A stretch of 52,899 bases of DNA from an uncultured Eubacteriales bacterium (GTDB taxonomy: Bacteria > Bacillota > Clostridia > Oscillospirales > Acutalibacteraceae). The notes beneath the pieces were generated by a model. That model had not been told where the DNA came from and ran no database searches. It saw only the letters and a program-made list of their open reading frames with translations. The position numbers and the translations under genes were made by a program. Every line of letters starts with the position of its first letter. The stretch's first letter is position 1. The stretch lies in assembly GCA_900314795.1 (NCBI GenBank), contig OMWP01000020.1, positions 1 through 52,899 of the forward strand, in the 5' to 3' direction. Below are positions 25,836 through 33,965 of the stretch, in pieces.

Positions 25836-27104
25836 TTACTTTTTATTCTCCTCTGCGAGTCGCTTTGCCAGCTCAATGATGTTTTGGCAAGAATTCTTGC
25901 GCACATGCTTGCGGCAGCTTTCGCGCATGGATTCGAGCTTCTTTTTGTCTTTGAGCAGACTGCCTACCGTTTCGGCGGCTTTGCTGCTGTTCTCCAAAAT
26001 CACGCCGATGTTGTTCTCCACCAACAGCGCCGCGTTCTGCTCCTCCTGTCCGGGATACGCCTTGAACACGACCATCGGCAGCGCGCAGGCGATGCTCTCG
26101 GAGGTGGTCAGGCCGCCGGGCTTGGTGACGATCAAGTCGCTCGCGTGCATATAGTCGTCGACGTTGTCGATAAAGTAGAACAGCTTGGTGGGCTTGCGAT
26201 TCTCCGGCGTATGACGGAAGATACTGGTCAGATGTTCCATGACATTTTCCGTCTGCTCGTACATATAGCGCAGGATACTTTCTTCGCCGAGGTGCTTGAT
26301 CAGCTCGGGTTCCTCGTCGGTGACGATCTCCTTTTGGTCATGGAGCAGTTCATTGAACGCGTCATACAGCTTTTGGTTGCGGCCGGTGATGACGATGATC
26401 TGGTAGTCGACGTCGATATTCAGCAGATTCTCATAGATCTCGAGGATATCCGTCACGCCGAAGCTGCCCGCCATGATCAGCACGGTGAGCTTATTTTGAT
26501 CAAAGCCCAGCTCCTCGAGCACCTCCTCGCGGCTTCTGCCGTTGCCCTCATAAAAGCGGTCGAATACCGGGTGCCCGTAATCATAGATCCTGTTGCGGTC
26601 GATTCCATAATCGTTCGCCAGAATATCCTTTGCCTGAGACGAGGCGGTAATATAGGCGTCGATTCCGCCTGAGATATAGGTGCGGTGGGGCAGAAAGTCC
26701 GTGACGATGGAGATCAGCGGGATATTGATCTCGCCCTCCTGATTCATATAACCGACGATCGCGCCCGCAAACGGATGACAGCTGATGATGACGTCGGGGT
26801 TGAGCTCTTCGAGCTTGTTTATCAGGCGCTTGGCGCACTGCTGATAGATGATGTTGACCGTATCCGACAGCGCGGATTTTTTGTCGGAGCTTTTGTACAT
26901 CGCGCCGAACAGCGAGGGGGTCAGGGTGACCAGCGCTTTATATCCTTTCACGACTGTGAAGTTCAGTGCGGGGGAGCATTCCTCGAGTGTGTCGATGATC
27001 TCGACGTTCATTTTGGGTTGATTCTCTTGGATATATCCCTTCAGCGCGTTGGCGGCACGGTTATGGCCGCCGCCGGTTGAGGCGGACAGTATCAGTATAT
27101 TCAT
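25836..27104 (-). CDS. UgtP/MGDG synthase-type glycosyltransferase (GT28-like)
   Basis: This 422-residue cytoplasmic or membrane-associated enzyme would transfer a sugar to diacylglycerol. The N-terminal MILSASTGGGHNRAANALKGYI motif and acceptor-binding region (CHPFAGAIVGYM, VTDFLPHRTYISGGIDAYI) are those of the MGDG-synthase/UgtP group. The C-terminal donor site has LIMAGSFG and VTKPGGLTTSESIACALPMV. A roughly 55-residue acidic insertion (about 285-335, DEEPELIKHLGE...) separates the two halves of the donor domain and is longer than in Bacillus UgtP. ATG 27104 has a moderate SD. It likely makes glycolipids or lipoteichoic acid anchors. Confidence 0.85.
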   Translation of the reverse strand: MNILILSASTGGGHNRAANALKGYIQENQPKMNVEIIDTLEECSPALNFTVVKGYKALVTLTPSLFGAMYKSSDKKSALSDTVNIIYQQCAKRLINKLEELNPDVIISCHPFAGAIVGYMNQEGEINIPLISIVTDFLPHRTYISGGIDAYITASSQAKDILANDYGIDRNRIYDYGHPVFDRFYEGNGRSREEVLEELGFDQNKLTVLIMAGSFGVTDILEIYENLLNIDVDYQIIVITGRNQKLYDAFNELLHDQKEIVTDEEPELIKHLGEESILRYMYEQTENVMEHLTSIFRHTPENRKPTKLFYFIDNVDDYMHASDLIVTKPGGLTTSESIACALPMVVFKAYPGQEEQNAALLVENNIGVILENSSKAAETVGSLLKDKKKLESMRESCRKHVRKNSCQNIIELAKRLAEENKK

Positions 27105-27305
27105 TTGATCGCCTTTCCTTCCAAAAATAAGAGTAGTGGTTCGATAAAACCGTCATCGGTATTATAACGCAAATAAGGCAATAGTGCAACGCTCATTTAT
27201 GAAAAATCAAGAATTATTGTTCATGAAAAATAGAAGTCAATCGCTCGGCGAGAGAAAAGGAAAAGCACAGGCGCAGAAATTTTATTTTTATAATTCCTTA
27301 ACAGA

Positions 27306-27334
27306 TTATTAACCCTTTCTTTCTGATGTATAAT
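27306..27334 (+). promoter_or_regulatory. promoter of the VanW gene
   Basis: TTATTA (27306-27311), 17 bases, TATAAT (27329-27334), in the 332-base divergent gap between the glycosyltransferase and VanW-domain genes. No other feature is apparent in this gap. Confidence 0.6.
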
Positions 27335-27436
27335 ATAATTATCTATACTGGGTAGATAGGGTGTTATGGCATTTCTTTCAAGAAGACAGAAACTGCCCAC
27401 CCGTTAGATTGATACTAAACAAAGGAAGTGGTTGTT

Positions 27437-29161
27437 ATGGCGGATAAAAAATCCAACACCATGGAATTGGACTCGATACTGGCAGAAGCGCGTACCCGCA
27501 GGATGGGATCTTCTGCTCCGTCAAACGTCCCGAAACATCCCGATGTAACGCCCCGACAGGAGGCGTCCCGTCAGGATCCTGTCGCTCCGTCGCGTCAACT
27601 CAACGATGATTTCATCGTGGTCGATGACGGCAGAGCCGATGCGCCCTATCAGGGCAGACCTGAGAAGAACCCCCGTCCCTCATATGATTATGATGATGAT
27701 GACGCTCCCCGACCGAAGAAGAAAAAGAAGACCGGTCTGATCGTGGCGCTGTGTATCATCGGTATCGTCCTGATCGCGGGAATTGCCGCTTTCGGACTGT
27801 ATATGTTCTCCGGCTCGGGTACCGGTCCCGAGAGCACCTTCTCCGATAACGTGTATGTGAACGGCAAATCCCTCAAGGACCTGACGATGGACGAAGCCAA
27901 GACCATGATGAAATCCGTAGAGGACGAGCTTGCGGCAGGCATCAAGGTTGAGGTGAAGGCGGGCGACAAGACCTATACCTATACCAAGAATGACTTCAAG
28001 TATTCCTTTGATACAGAGTCCGTGTTGAACGAGGCAAAGGCGTATTCCGAGGAAAAGGGCATCAAGACCGAGGATAAGAACTATGAGATCAAGATGACGG
28101 TCGATGACTCCACCTGTAAGGATCTCGTCACCAAGATCGCTGCCGATGTCAAGAAAGACGCACAGGATGCGAAGGTGACGAGTTTCGATACGGACGCCGA
28201 GTCGATGTTCACCATCTCGGCAGAGTCCAAGGGCGTCACCCTGGACGAGACCACCAGCCTCAACGCGCTTTCTTCCTTTATCAAAGAGGGTAATATCACC
28301 GGTACGGTCAACGCGACCGTCAAGGAAGTCGAACCCGAGTACACTGCCGATTACCTCAAGAAGAATATCACCAAGCTCTCTGAGTTCTCGACCACCTCGA
28401 CCAACAACTCGAACGGTAACGAGAACATGCGTGTTTCTCTGGCGGCGTGCGACGGCTCGATCATCGATCCCGGTGAGACATGGTCCTTCAACGACCATAC
28501 CGGCAACTCCAACCTCGAGTCCAACGGCTATAAGCCGGCGGGCGTTATTGTCGAGGGACGCAGCGAGACAGGCGTCGGCGGCGGTATCTGCCAGTCCTCC
28601 ACCACCATCTACAACGCCTGTATCCTCTGCGGCATGAGCGTCGTAGAGCGCGAGTGTCACTATTATAAATCGGTATATGTTGACGCGGGTCGTGACGCTA
28701 CCGTTGATTACGGCAACATCGACCTCAAGGTCAGCAACCCCTTTAAATACCAGCTTTTCATGAAGTGCTGGATGGACGGCGTACAGCTGCATTGTGAGAT
28801 CTACGGTCTGCAAAATCCCAAATTCGATGAGGTCGAGATCAATACCTCTTCTCCGAGCTATATCGGCAACGGCTATAAGGTCACGACCACCCGCACCTAC
28901 TTAAAGGACGGTAACGAGGTCGATTCCGACGACCTGCCCTCCTCCACCTATTATACCTCCGCGCCTTCATCGGGTTCCTCCGGCAGCTCCGGTAACTCGG
29001 GCGGGGGCGATAACAGCGGCGGCGGAGATTCCGGCGGCAATGACAATTCCGGCGGCGAAGAAGCGCCCGCTCAGGAGGCTCCGGCACAAGAAGCACCTGC
29101 TCAGGAACAGCCCGCTCAGGGACAGCCCGCAGCCAACTCCGGCGGCGAAGGCGGCCAATAA
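27437..29161 (+). CDS. membrane-anchored VanW-family protein with peptidoglycan-binding-like domains
   Basis: A 574-residue protein. The cytoplasmic N-terminus (about 1-95) is disordered and Pro/Asp/Arg-rich, ending in KKKKK. A single membrane helix is at about 98-122. Two PG_binding_4-like repeats follow (about 130-310, VNGKSLKDLTMDEA). The VanW domain is at about 320-465, with FSTTSTNNSNGNENM, IDPGETWSFNDHTG, VGGGICQSSTTIYNAC and ERECHYYKSVYVDAGRDATVDYG. The C-terminal tail is Gly/Ser, then AQEAP-type repeats. VanW is common in spore-forming Firmicutes and associated with cell-wall modification; its exact reaction is not known. ATG 27437 is chosen over GTG 27428 for its spacing from AAAGGAAG. 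Confidence 0.88.
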   Translation: MADKKSNTMELDSILAEARTRRMGSSAPSNVPKHPDVTPRQEASRQDPVAPSRQLNDDFIVVDDGRADAPYQGRPEKNPRPSYDYDDDDAPRPKKKKKTGLIVALCIIGIVLIAGIAAFGLYMFSGSGTGPESTFSDNVYVNGKSLKDLTMDEAKTMMKSVEDELAAGIKVEVKAGDKTYTYTKNDFKYSFDTESVLNEAKAYSEEKGIKTEDKNYEIKMTVDDSTCKDLVTKIAADVKKDAQDAKVTSFDTDAESMFTISAESKGVTLDETTSLNALSSFIKEGNITGTVNATVKEVEPEYTADYLKKNITKLSEFSTTSTNNSNGNENMRVSLAACDGSIIDPGETWSFNDHTGNSNLESNGYKPAGVIVEGRSETGVGGGICQSSTTIYNACILCGMSVVERECHYYKSVYVDAGRDATVDYGNIDLKVSNPFKYQLFMKCWMDGVQLHCEIYGLQNPKFDEVEINTSSPSYIGNGYKVTTTRTYLKDGNEVDSDDLPSSTYYTSAPSSGSSGSSGNSGGGDNSGGGDSGGNDNSGGEEAPAQEAPAQEAPAQEQPAQGQPAANSGGEGGQ

Positions 29162-29172
29162 ATTTACCATCG

Positions 29173-29203
29173 ATCCCCCTGTTGACGCAGGGGGATTTTT
29201 TTA
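29173..29203 (+). terminator. terminator of the VanW gene
   Basis: ATCCCCCTG and CAGGGGGAT around TTGACG, followed by seven T. Confidence 0.92.
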
Positions 29204-29230
29204 TTATTGAGGGATTTATGATCAATTCAG

Positions 29231-29590
29231 TAGGGGAGGGGCTTGCTCCCGCCGAAATTGATCCATCACATCCCACCCGTAGGGGACGGCGCCTCGACGT
29301 CCCGAAACCTATCCGTCATATCCCACCCGACCGCGAAGCAAATCCCACCCGTAGGGGACGGCGCCTCGACGTCCCGAAACCTATTCGTCATATCCCATCC
29401 AACCGCGAAGCAAATCCCACCCGTAGGGGATGACGCTTGCGACATCCCGATACCCTTCCGATAGATATCTCTCAAATGCCAAGCACACCCCACCCGTAGG
29501 GGACGGCGCCTCGACGTCCCGAAACCTATCCGTCATATCCCACCCGACCGCGAAGCACATCCCACCCGTCGACACGTGTCTCCGACGACC
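29231..29590. repeat. tandem array, five units of 72-73 bp
   Basis: The start of each unit (CCCACCCGTAGGGG...) recurs at 29271, 29343, 29415, 29488 and 29560. Units contain CGTAGGGGACGGCGCCTCGACGTCCCG and ACCGCGAAGCA. Each unit is 24 codons long, so several frames on both strands stay open, but no SD or signal is present and I do not call them genes. The remainder of 29162-29931 contains the VanW terminator, short repeat fragments and the next promoter. Confidence 0.85.
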
Positions 29591-29866
29591 TGCGCGAGCA
29601 GTACACAAAGCTTTCCTCTTATCAGTCAGCCCACCCCCGGCGCAAGGCTCTGAACGTAAAAATATGCCGGATCAGCTAATATGATTCATCCACCGTTCGT
29701 GCAAAACGCACCAAGAAAACGGGAACAATTTTGCTGAACTGCTATATCCTCCGTGATTTTCACCAACAGAGAAGAAAGATTTTTAGGCAAAACAACCAAG
29801 GCTTTCGGCGCTTTGCCAAAAATGGAAAAAATGAGAGAAAATTTTTTCCAATCGCGAAAATTATTA

Positions 29867-29895
29867 TTGAATATTTTGAAATTTTATGCTATGAT
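29867..29895 (+). promoter_or_regulatory. promoter, dockerin gene 1
   Basis: TTGAAT (29867-29872), 17 bases, TATGAT (29890-29895). The spacer ATTTTGAAATTTTATGC is almost the same as at the other dockerin genes. SD AAGGAGG lies before the ATG at 29932. Confidence 0.8.
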
Positions 29896-29931
29896 TAAGC
29901 TACGCGATAAAATAATTATAAGGAGGAAATT

Positions 29932-32900
29932 ATGAGAAAGTTTATTAGCGTAATTTTAGCTCTCATGTTGGTCTTATCCACGACCGTCGTAGCGTTCAAC
30001 GCCTACAATGTAGTAGACACTGACGCGCCTACGATCGAAGACGCGTTGGTAGCAGACGAATATGATGGCTCATTAGCAAAAGTTTACTTCATGATGCCTA
30101 ACGGCAAAAACGGCCCCGTAGCCGATGACGACGTTTATGTTCATCACCCCGAGGAACTTGACCCCGATACGGGCGACGTCGTAAAAGAAGCTTATGATGA
30201 GCTCGTTATCGAAGCAGGCGGCAAGGCGCCGACCTGGTTCAACGAGTTCAACATCGGTGAAGACGGCAACCACTATGCAGGTATCTACTGGTGGGACGCT
30301 CCCGCTTCCCCCGCTGCATGGCCGGGCTACAAGATGGAGATCGACGACGTTGACAACTGCGTATACTATGCAGAGATCCCCGGCGACGGCAATCTGACCT
30401 CCGCTATCTTCAACAACGGTGTTGACGGCGGTACCGATTCCAGCCTCCCGATCTACTACAAGGCTGCTCAGTCCATCGATAACAACATGGAAGGCGCTTA
30501 TAAAGGCGACTATGAGACCCTGTGGGGCGACACCTACAATGAGTTCGACTTCGATGGTTGTATCTATGTTATCGACCCCAATCAGGTTGACATCAATGCC
30601 TTCTCCGGCAAGCAGACCTGCGGCGGTAACTGGTACTTCTACTATGGCAACGGTTGCTATGGCAGCTACAGAACCGACGCTGACGAGTTCACCTCTGTTG
30701 AGGACTGCTGCCTGAACCCCGACCACTTTAACGAAGAGGGCGAGCACGTAGGCTACCACGAGGACGAGCCCACTCCGACCGAGGCTCCGACAGAAGCTCC
30801 CGAGCCCACCGAGGCTCCGACCGAGGCTCCCGAGCCCACCGAGGCACCCACTGAAGCTCCCGAGCCCACCGAGGCTCCCACTGAAGCTCCCGAGCCCACC
30901 GAGGCTCCGACAGAAGCTCCCGAGCCCACCGAGACTCCGGTTCCGACCGAGCCCGCTGATAGTTACATCGTAGCAGGTAACGCTACCGATATCTTCGGTA
31001 CTGCTTGGAACGGTAACGACAACATGAACAGCATGGATCCCATGGGCAACAACTTATGGGCTAAGGAATACACTGTTTCCGGTGCGATGAAGGACGTCCA
31101 GCTCAAGGCTGTCAAGAACGGCACCACCTGGATCGGCGACGAGACCGGCAACAACGTCACCTTCAACCTGACCGACGCAGGTACCTTCACCGTATACTGC
31201 GACGGCGAAAAAACCTGGGTAGAGGGCGATATCGTCTCCATCAGCGGTCCTGTTGAAATTGAGTCTGTTACTCTGGTAGGTAACGGTATCGCAGACGGCA
31301 GCGGCTGGCTGAACAACATCAACTGGGATCCGGCTGCCGAAGCGAACCACATGACCAGAGTCTGGGATTCCAGATTCGAGGCTGAGTACACCCTCGGCGA
31401 GTATGATCCCACCGACCTCGAGTTCAAGTTCGCGATCAACGACGCTTGGACCCACAACTTCGGTCTGGCTGACGGCGGCGTTATCGAGAACGACGTAGTC
31501 ACAGAGGCTGTCTACAGCGGTTCTACCAACCTCAAGATCAACGGTCTGACCCCGGGCACCACCATCAAGATCAGCATCGACCTCTCCAACTTCGATTTCG
31601 CGACCAAGACCGGTGCTGATATGTATGTTACCTGGACTGCTCCCGCAGATCCCACCGAGGCTCCCACTGAGCCTGTAACCGAGGCTCCTGTTCCCACTGA
31701 GGCTCCGACCGAGGCTCCCGCACTCAAGCCCAAAACCTATTATCTGTACGGCACCATCGAATCCATGAACCAGAACTGGAGCCTTGATCCCGCTCTCGAG
31801 ATGACCGAGGTAGAGGATGGTCTGTACAAGATCGAGGGCATCGCTCTCAAGAAGGCTGAGCTCGGCGTTGACCAGTTCGGCAACCCCATCAAGAATTCCG
31901 ATCCTGCAGGTCCCGAGATCATCGGCGACAACTTCAAGGTCGTTCAGTCCTCCAAGAGAGGCACTTCCGTATCTTACTACTTCCCCGACGGCGTAGACAA
32001 CAACCGTACCGTATCTGAGGACGGCGTTTATACCATCTACTTCCGTCCCGCAGGCGACGGCAATCCCGAGGATGGTTGGATCAAGGTTTATACCATGAGC
32101 GATCCCGAGGGTGATCCCGCGGCTCACGGCGCGACCGTAGGCGGCTATATGTACAAGTTCGAGAAGACCGGCGAGTATCCCGTACAGCCCACCGAGGCTC
32201 CCACTGAGGCTCCGACTGAGGCTCCCACCGAGGCTCCCACTGAGGCTCCCACCGAGGCTCCCACCGAGGCTCCCACCGAGCCTGTTGTCGGCGATACTTA
32301 TATCGTAGCAGGTAACGCTGCCGAGATCTTCGGTACTTCCTGGAACGGTAACGACGCTAACAACTCCATGGAGTTCGCAAACGACGTATGGTATAAGGAA
32401 TACACCGTTTCCGGTGCGATGACCGACGTCCAGCTCAAGGCTGTCAAGAACGGCGAGACTTGGATCGGCGACGAGACCGGCAACAACGTCACCTTCAACC
32501 TCACCGACGCGGGTACCTTCACCGTATACTGCGACGGCGAAAAGACTTGGGTAGAGGGCGATATCGTCGAACCCATCAACCGTCTGGACGTTCAGTCCGT
32601 AACCGCGGTTGGTAACGGTACCGCAGACGGCAGCGGCTGGCTGAACAACATCACCTGGGATCCGGCTGCTGAGGCTAACCACATGACTAAGGTTTCCGAC
32701 GGCGTATATGAGATCGAGTTCACACTCGGCGAGTATGATCCCTCCGACGTAGAGTTCAAGTTCGCAGTCAACGACGCATGGACCCACAACTTCGGCCTCG
32801 GCGACAACGGCGTTATCGCTAATGGCGTAGAGACCGACGCGATCTACAGCGGTTCTACCAACCTCAAGATCAACGGTCTGACCGCAGGCACTGTCATCAA

Positions 32901-33213
32901 GATGCAGCTCGACCTGACCGGCTTCGACTTCGAGTCCAGGACCGGCGCGAAGATGACCGTTGCTTGGGGCAGCGATACTCCCTCTTACGTCATCGGCGAC
33001 GCTGACGGCGACGGCGTTATCACCTCTGCTGACGCATCTCTGATCCAGCGTTATGACGCTCAGATGGCCGTAGGCGACAACTTCGATGTAACTGCAGCTG
33101 ACGTAAACGGCGACGGCGAGGTTAATATCCTCGACGCTACTCTGATTCAGCGTTATCTCGCAGGTATCGGCACTAACAAGTACAACATCGGCGAAACCGT
33201 CGGCGTAGCTTAA
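29932..33213 (+). CDS. secreted dockerin protein with CBM26-like and X25-like starch-binding modules
   Basis: A 1093-residue secreted protein: signal peptide 1-21; a CBM26-like region at about 50-240 (WPGYKMEI, YYAEIP, AIFNNGVDGG); a PTEAPTEAPEP linker at about 279-342; an X25-like pair at about 343-570 (IVAGNATDIFG...TFTVYCDGEKTWVEGD, then LVGNGIADGSGWLNNINWDP...AINDAWTHNFG); an unknown beta module at about 605-755; a second PTEAPTEAP linker; a second X25-like pair at about 785-1010, nearly identical to the first; and a C-terminal type I dockerin (GDADGDGVITSADASLIQRY and VNGDGEVNILDATLIQRYLAG). No catalytic domain is visible. The likely role is bringing starch into a cell-bound cohesin complex, like R. 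bromii amylosome starch-binding proteins. Confidence 0.85.
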   Translation: MRKFISVILALMLVLSTTVVAFNAYNVVDTDAPTIEDALVADEYDGSLAKVYFMMPNGKNGPVADDDVYVHHPEELDPDTGDVVKEAYDELVIEAGGKAPTWFNEFNIGEDGNHYAGIYWWDAPASPAAWPGYKMEIDDVDNCVYYAEIPGDGNLTSAIFNNGVDGGTDSSLPIYYKAAQSIDNNMEGAYKGDYETLWGDTYNEFDFDGCIYVIDPNQVDINAFSGKQTCGGNWYFYYGNGCYGSYRTDADEFTSVEDCCLNPDHFNEEGEHVGYHEDEPTPTEAPTEAPEPTEAPTEAPEPTEAPTEAPEPTEAPTEAPEPTEAPTEAPEPTETPVPTEPADSYIVAGNATDIFGTAWNGNDNMNSMDPMGNNLWAKEYTVSGAMKDVQLKAVKNGTTWIGDETGNNVTFNLTDAGTFTVYCDGEKTWVEGDIVSISGPVEIESVTLVGNGIADGSGWLNNINWDPAAEANHMTRVWDSRFEAEYTLGEYDPTDLEFKFAINDAWTHNFGLADGGVIENDVVTEAVYSGSTNLKINGLTPGTTIKISIDLSNFDFATKTGADMYVTWTAPADPTEAPTEPVTEAPVPTEAPTEAPALKPKTYYLYGTIESMNQNWSLDPALEMTEVEDGLYKIEGIALKKAELGVDQFGNPIKNSDPAGPEIIGDNFKVVQSSKRGTSVSYYFPDGVDNNRTVSEDGVYTIYFRPAGDGNPEDGWIKVYTMSDPEGDPAAHGATVGGYMYKFEKTGEYPVQPTEAPTEAPTEAPTEAPTEAPTEAPTEAPTEPVVGDTYIVAGNAAEIFGTSWNGNDANNSMEFANDVWYKEYTVSGAMTDVQLKAVKNGETWIGDETGNNVTFNLTDAGTFTVYCDGEKTWVEGDIVEPINRLDVQSVTAVGNGTADGSGWLNNITWDPAAEANHMTKVSDGVYEIEFTLGEYDPSDVEFKFAVNDAWTHNFGLGDNGVIANGVETDAIYSGSTNLKINGLTAGTVIKMQLDLTGFDFESRTGAKMTVAWGSDTPSYVIGDADGDGVITSADASLIQRYDAQMAVGDNFDVTAADVNGDGEVNILDATLIQRYLAGIGTNKYNIGETVGVA

Positions 33214-33249
33214 TCCGGCATTATTCTGAGTAACAAATAAACAGCTTTT

Positions 33250-33280
33250 GCTCCCCTTGCTTTTGCAGGGGGAGCTTTTT
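33250..33280 (+). terminator. terminator, dockerin gene 1
   Basis: GCTCCCCTTGC and GCAGGGGGAGC (one wobble) around TTTT, then TTTTT. Confidence 0.9.
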
Positions 33281-33299
33281 ATATCATCTCTTCAACGGA

Positions 33300-33750
33300 C
33301 GATGTTCTTTGACCAACGCCCTACTGCGGGTCGTCGAACACGGGTGTCGGATACGCGTATCCCGCCGTACCCTACAGCCCTATGTGACCTTTGCTGTAGG
33401 GGCGGGGGTGCTCCCCGTTGGGGAGACGTCACGAAGTGACAGTGGGAGATTCCCCTGTTAGGGGAAATGTCCGCAAAGCGGACAAAAGGGTTGCCGTTCT
33501 GAAGACTGAAAATTGAAAAATGAATAATAAACAAACCTTCGATCATTAGTGATCGGGGCGGTATGTAGGGGAGGGGCTTGCTCCTCCCGAAACGTCTGTC
33601 AAGATGACGTTATAACGCGAAGCAAATCAATTCCTCCGTAGGGTACGGCGCTGGCACGCGTGTCCGACGATCCGGGCGAGCCGCACAAAGCCTCCCTTTG
33701 GTAAAGGGAGGTGCCGAGGAACGAGGCGGAGGGATTGTATCAATTGACTG
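33300..33750. repeat. mosaic of intergenic repeat fragments
   Basis: No gene is apparent. Fragments of at least three families abut: GTAGGGGCGGGGGTGCTCCCC (about 33395), GTAGGGGAGGGGCTTGCTCCTCCCG (about 33563), CGTAGGGTACGGCGCTGGCACGCGTGTCC (about 33639) and the GCCTCCCTTTGGTAAAGGGAGG form (33686-33735). The rest of the 752-base gap 33214-33965 holds the terminator and the next promoter. Confidence 0.7.
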
Positions 33751-33894
33751 ACCGAAGGGAGATACTCTTTACCAATAAGGGAGCTTAGAAAAGCCTTACT
33801 TATTTTGTTACCAAAAAAACAACATCATATTTGTGCAACTTGACGGAAACCAATCAACAACAAAAAATATTTTACCGCAATTCACAAAAAAATA

Positions 33895-33923
33895 TTGAAT
33901 CTCGGGCGATTGTGTGATAAGAT
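33895..33923 (+). promoter_or_regulatory. promoter, dockerin gene 2
   Basis: TTGAAT (33895-33900), 17 bases, TAAGAT (33918-33923). The spacer differs from the other three dockerin promoters. SD AGGAGG precedes ATG 33966. Confidence 0.7.
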
Positions 33924-33965
33924 GAAGATGCATAATAGCATAATAAATGCTTAGGAGGATTAATA

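Noticed and set aside
29231-29590. CRISPR array
   Set aside because: Units are contiguous 72-bp repeats without unique spacers, and no cas genes are present.
29182-29684. Several overlapping frames on both strands with repeated RRGRRLDVPKP or DRFRDVEAPSPTGG
   Set aside because: They come from the 72-bp tandem repeat, lack SD and signal sequences, and occur on both strands.
31054-32787. Long minus-strand frame opposite the first dockerin gene
   Set aside because: It mirrors codon-biased repeats of the true gene and begins without an SD.
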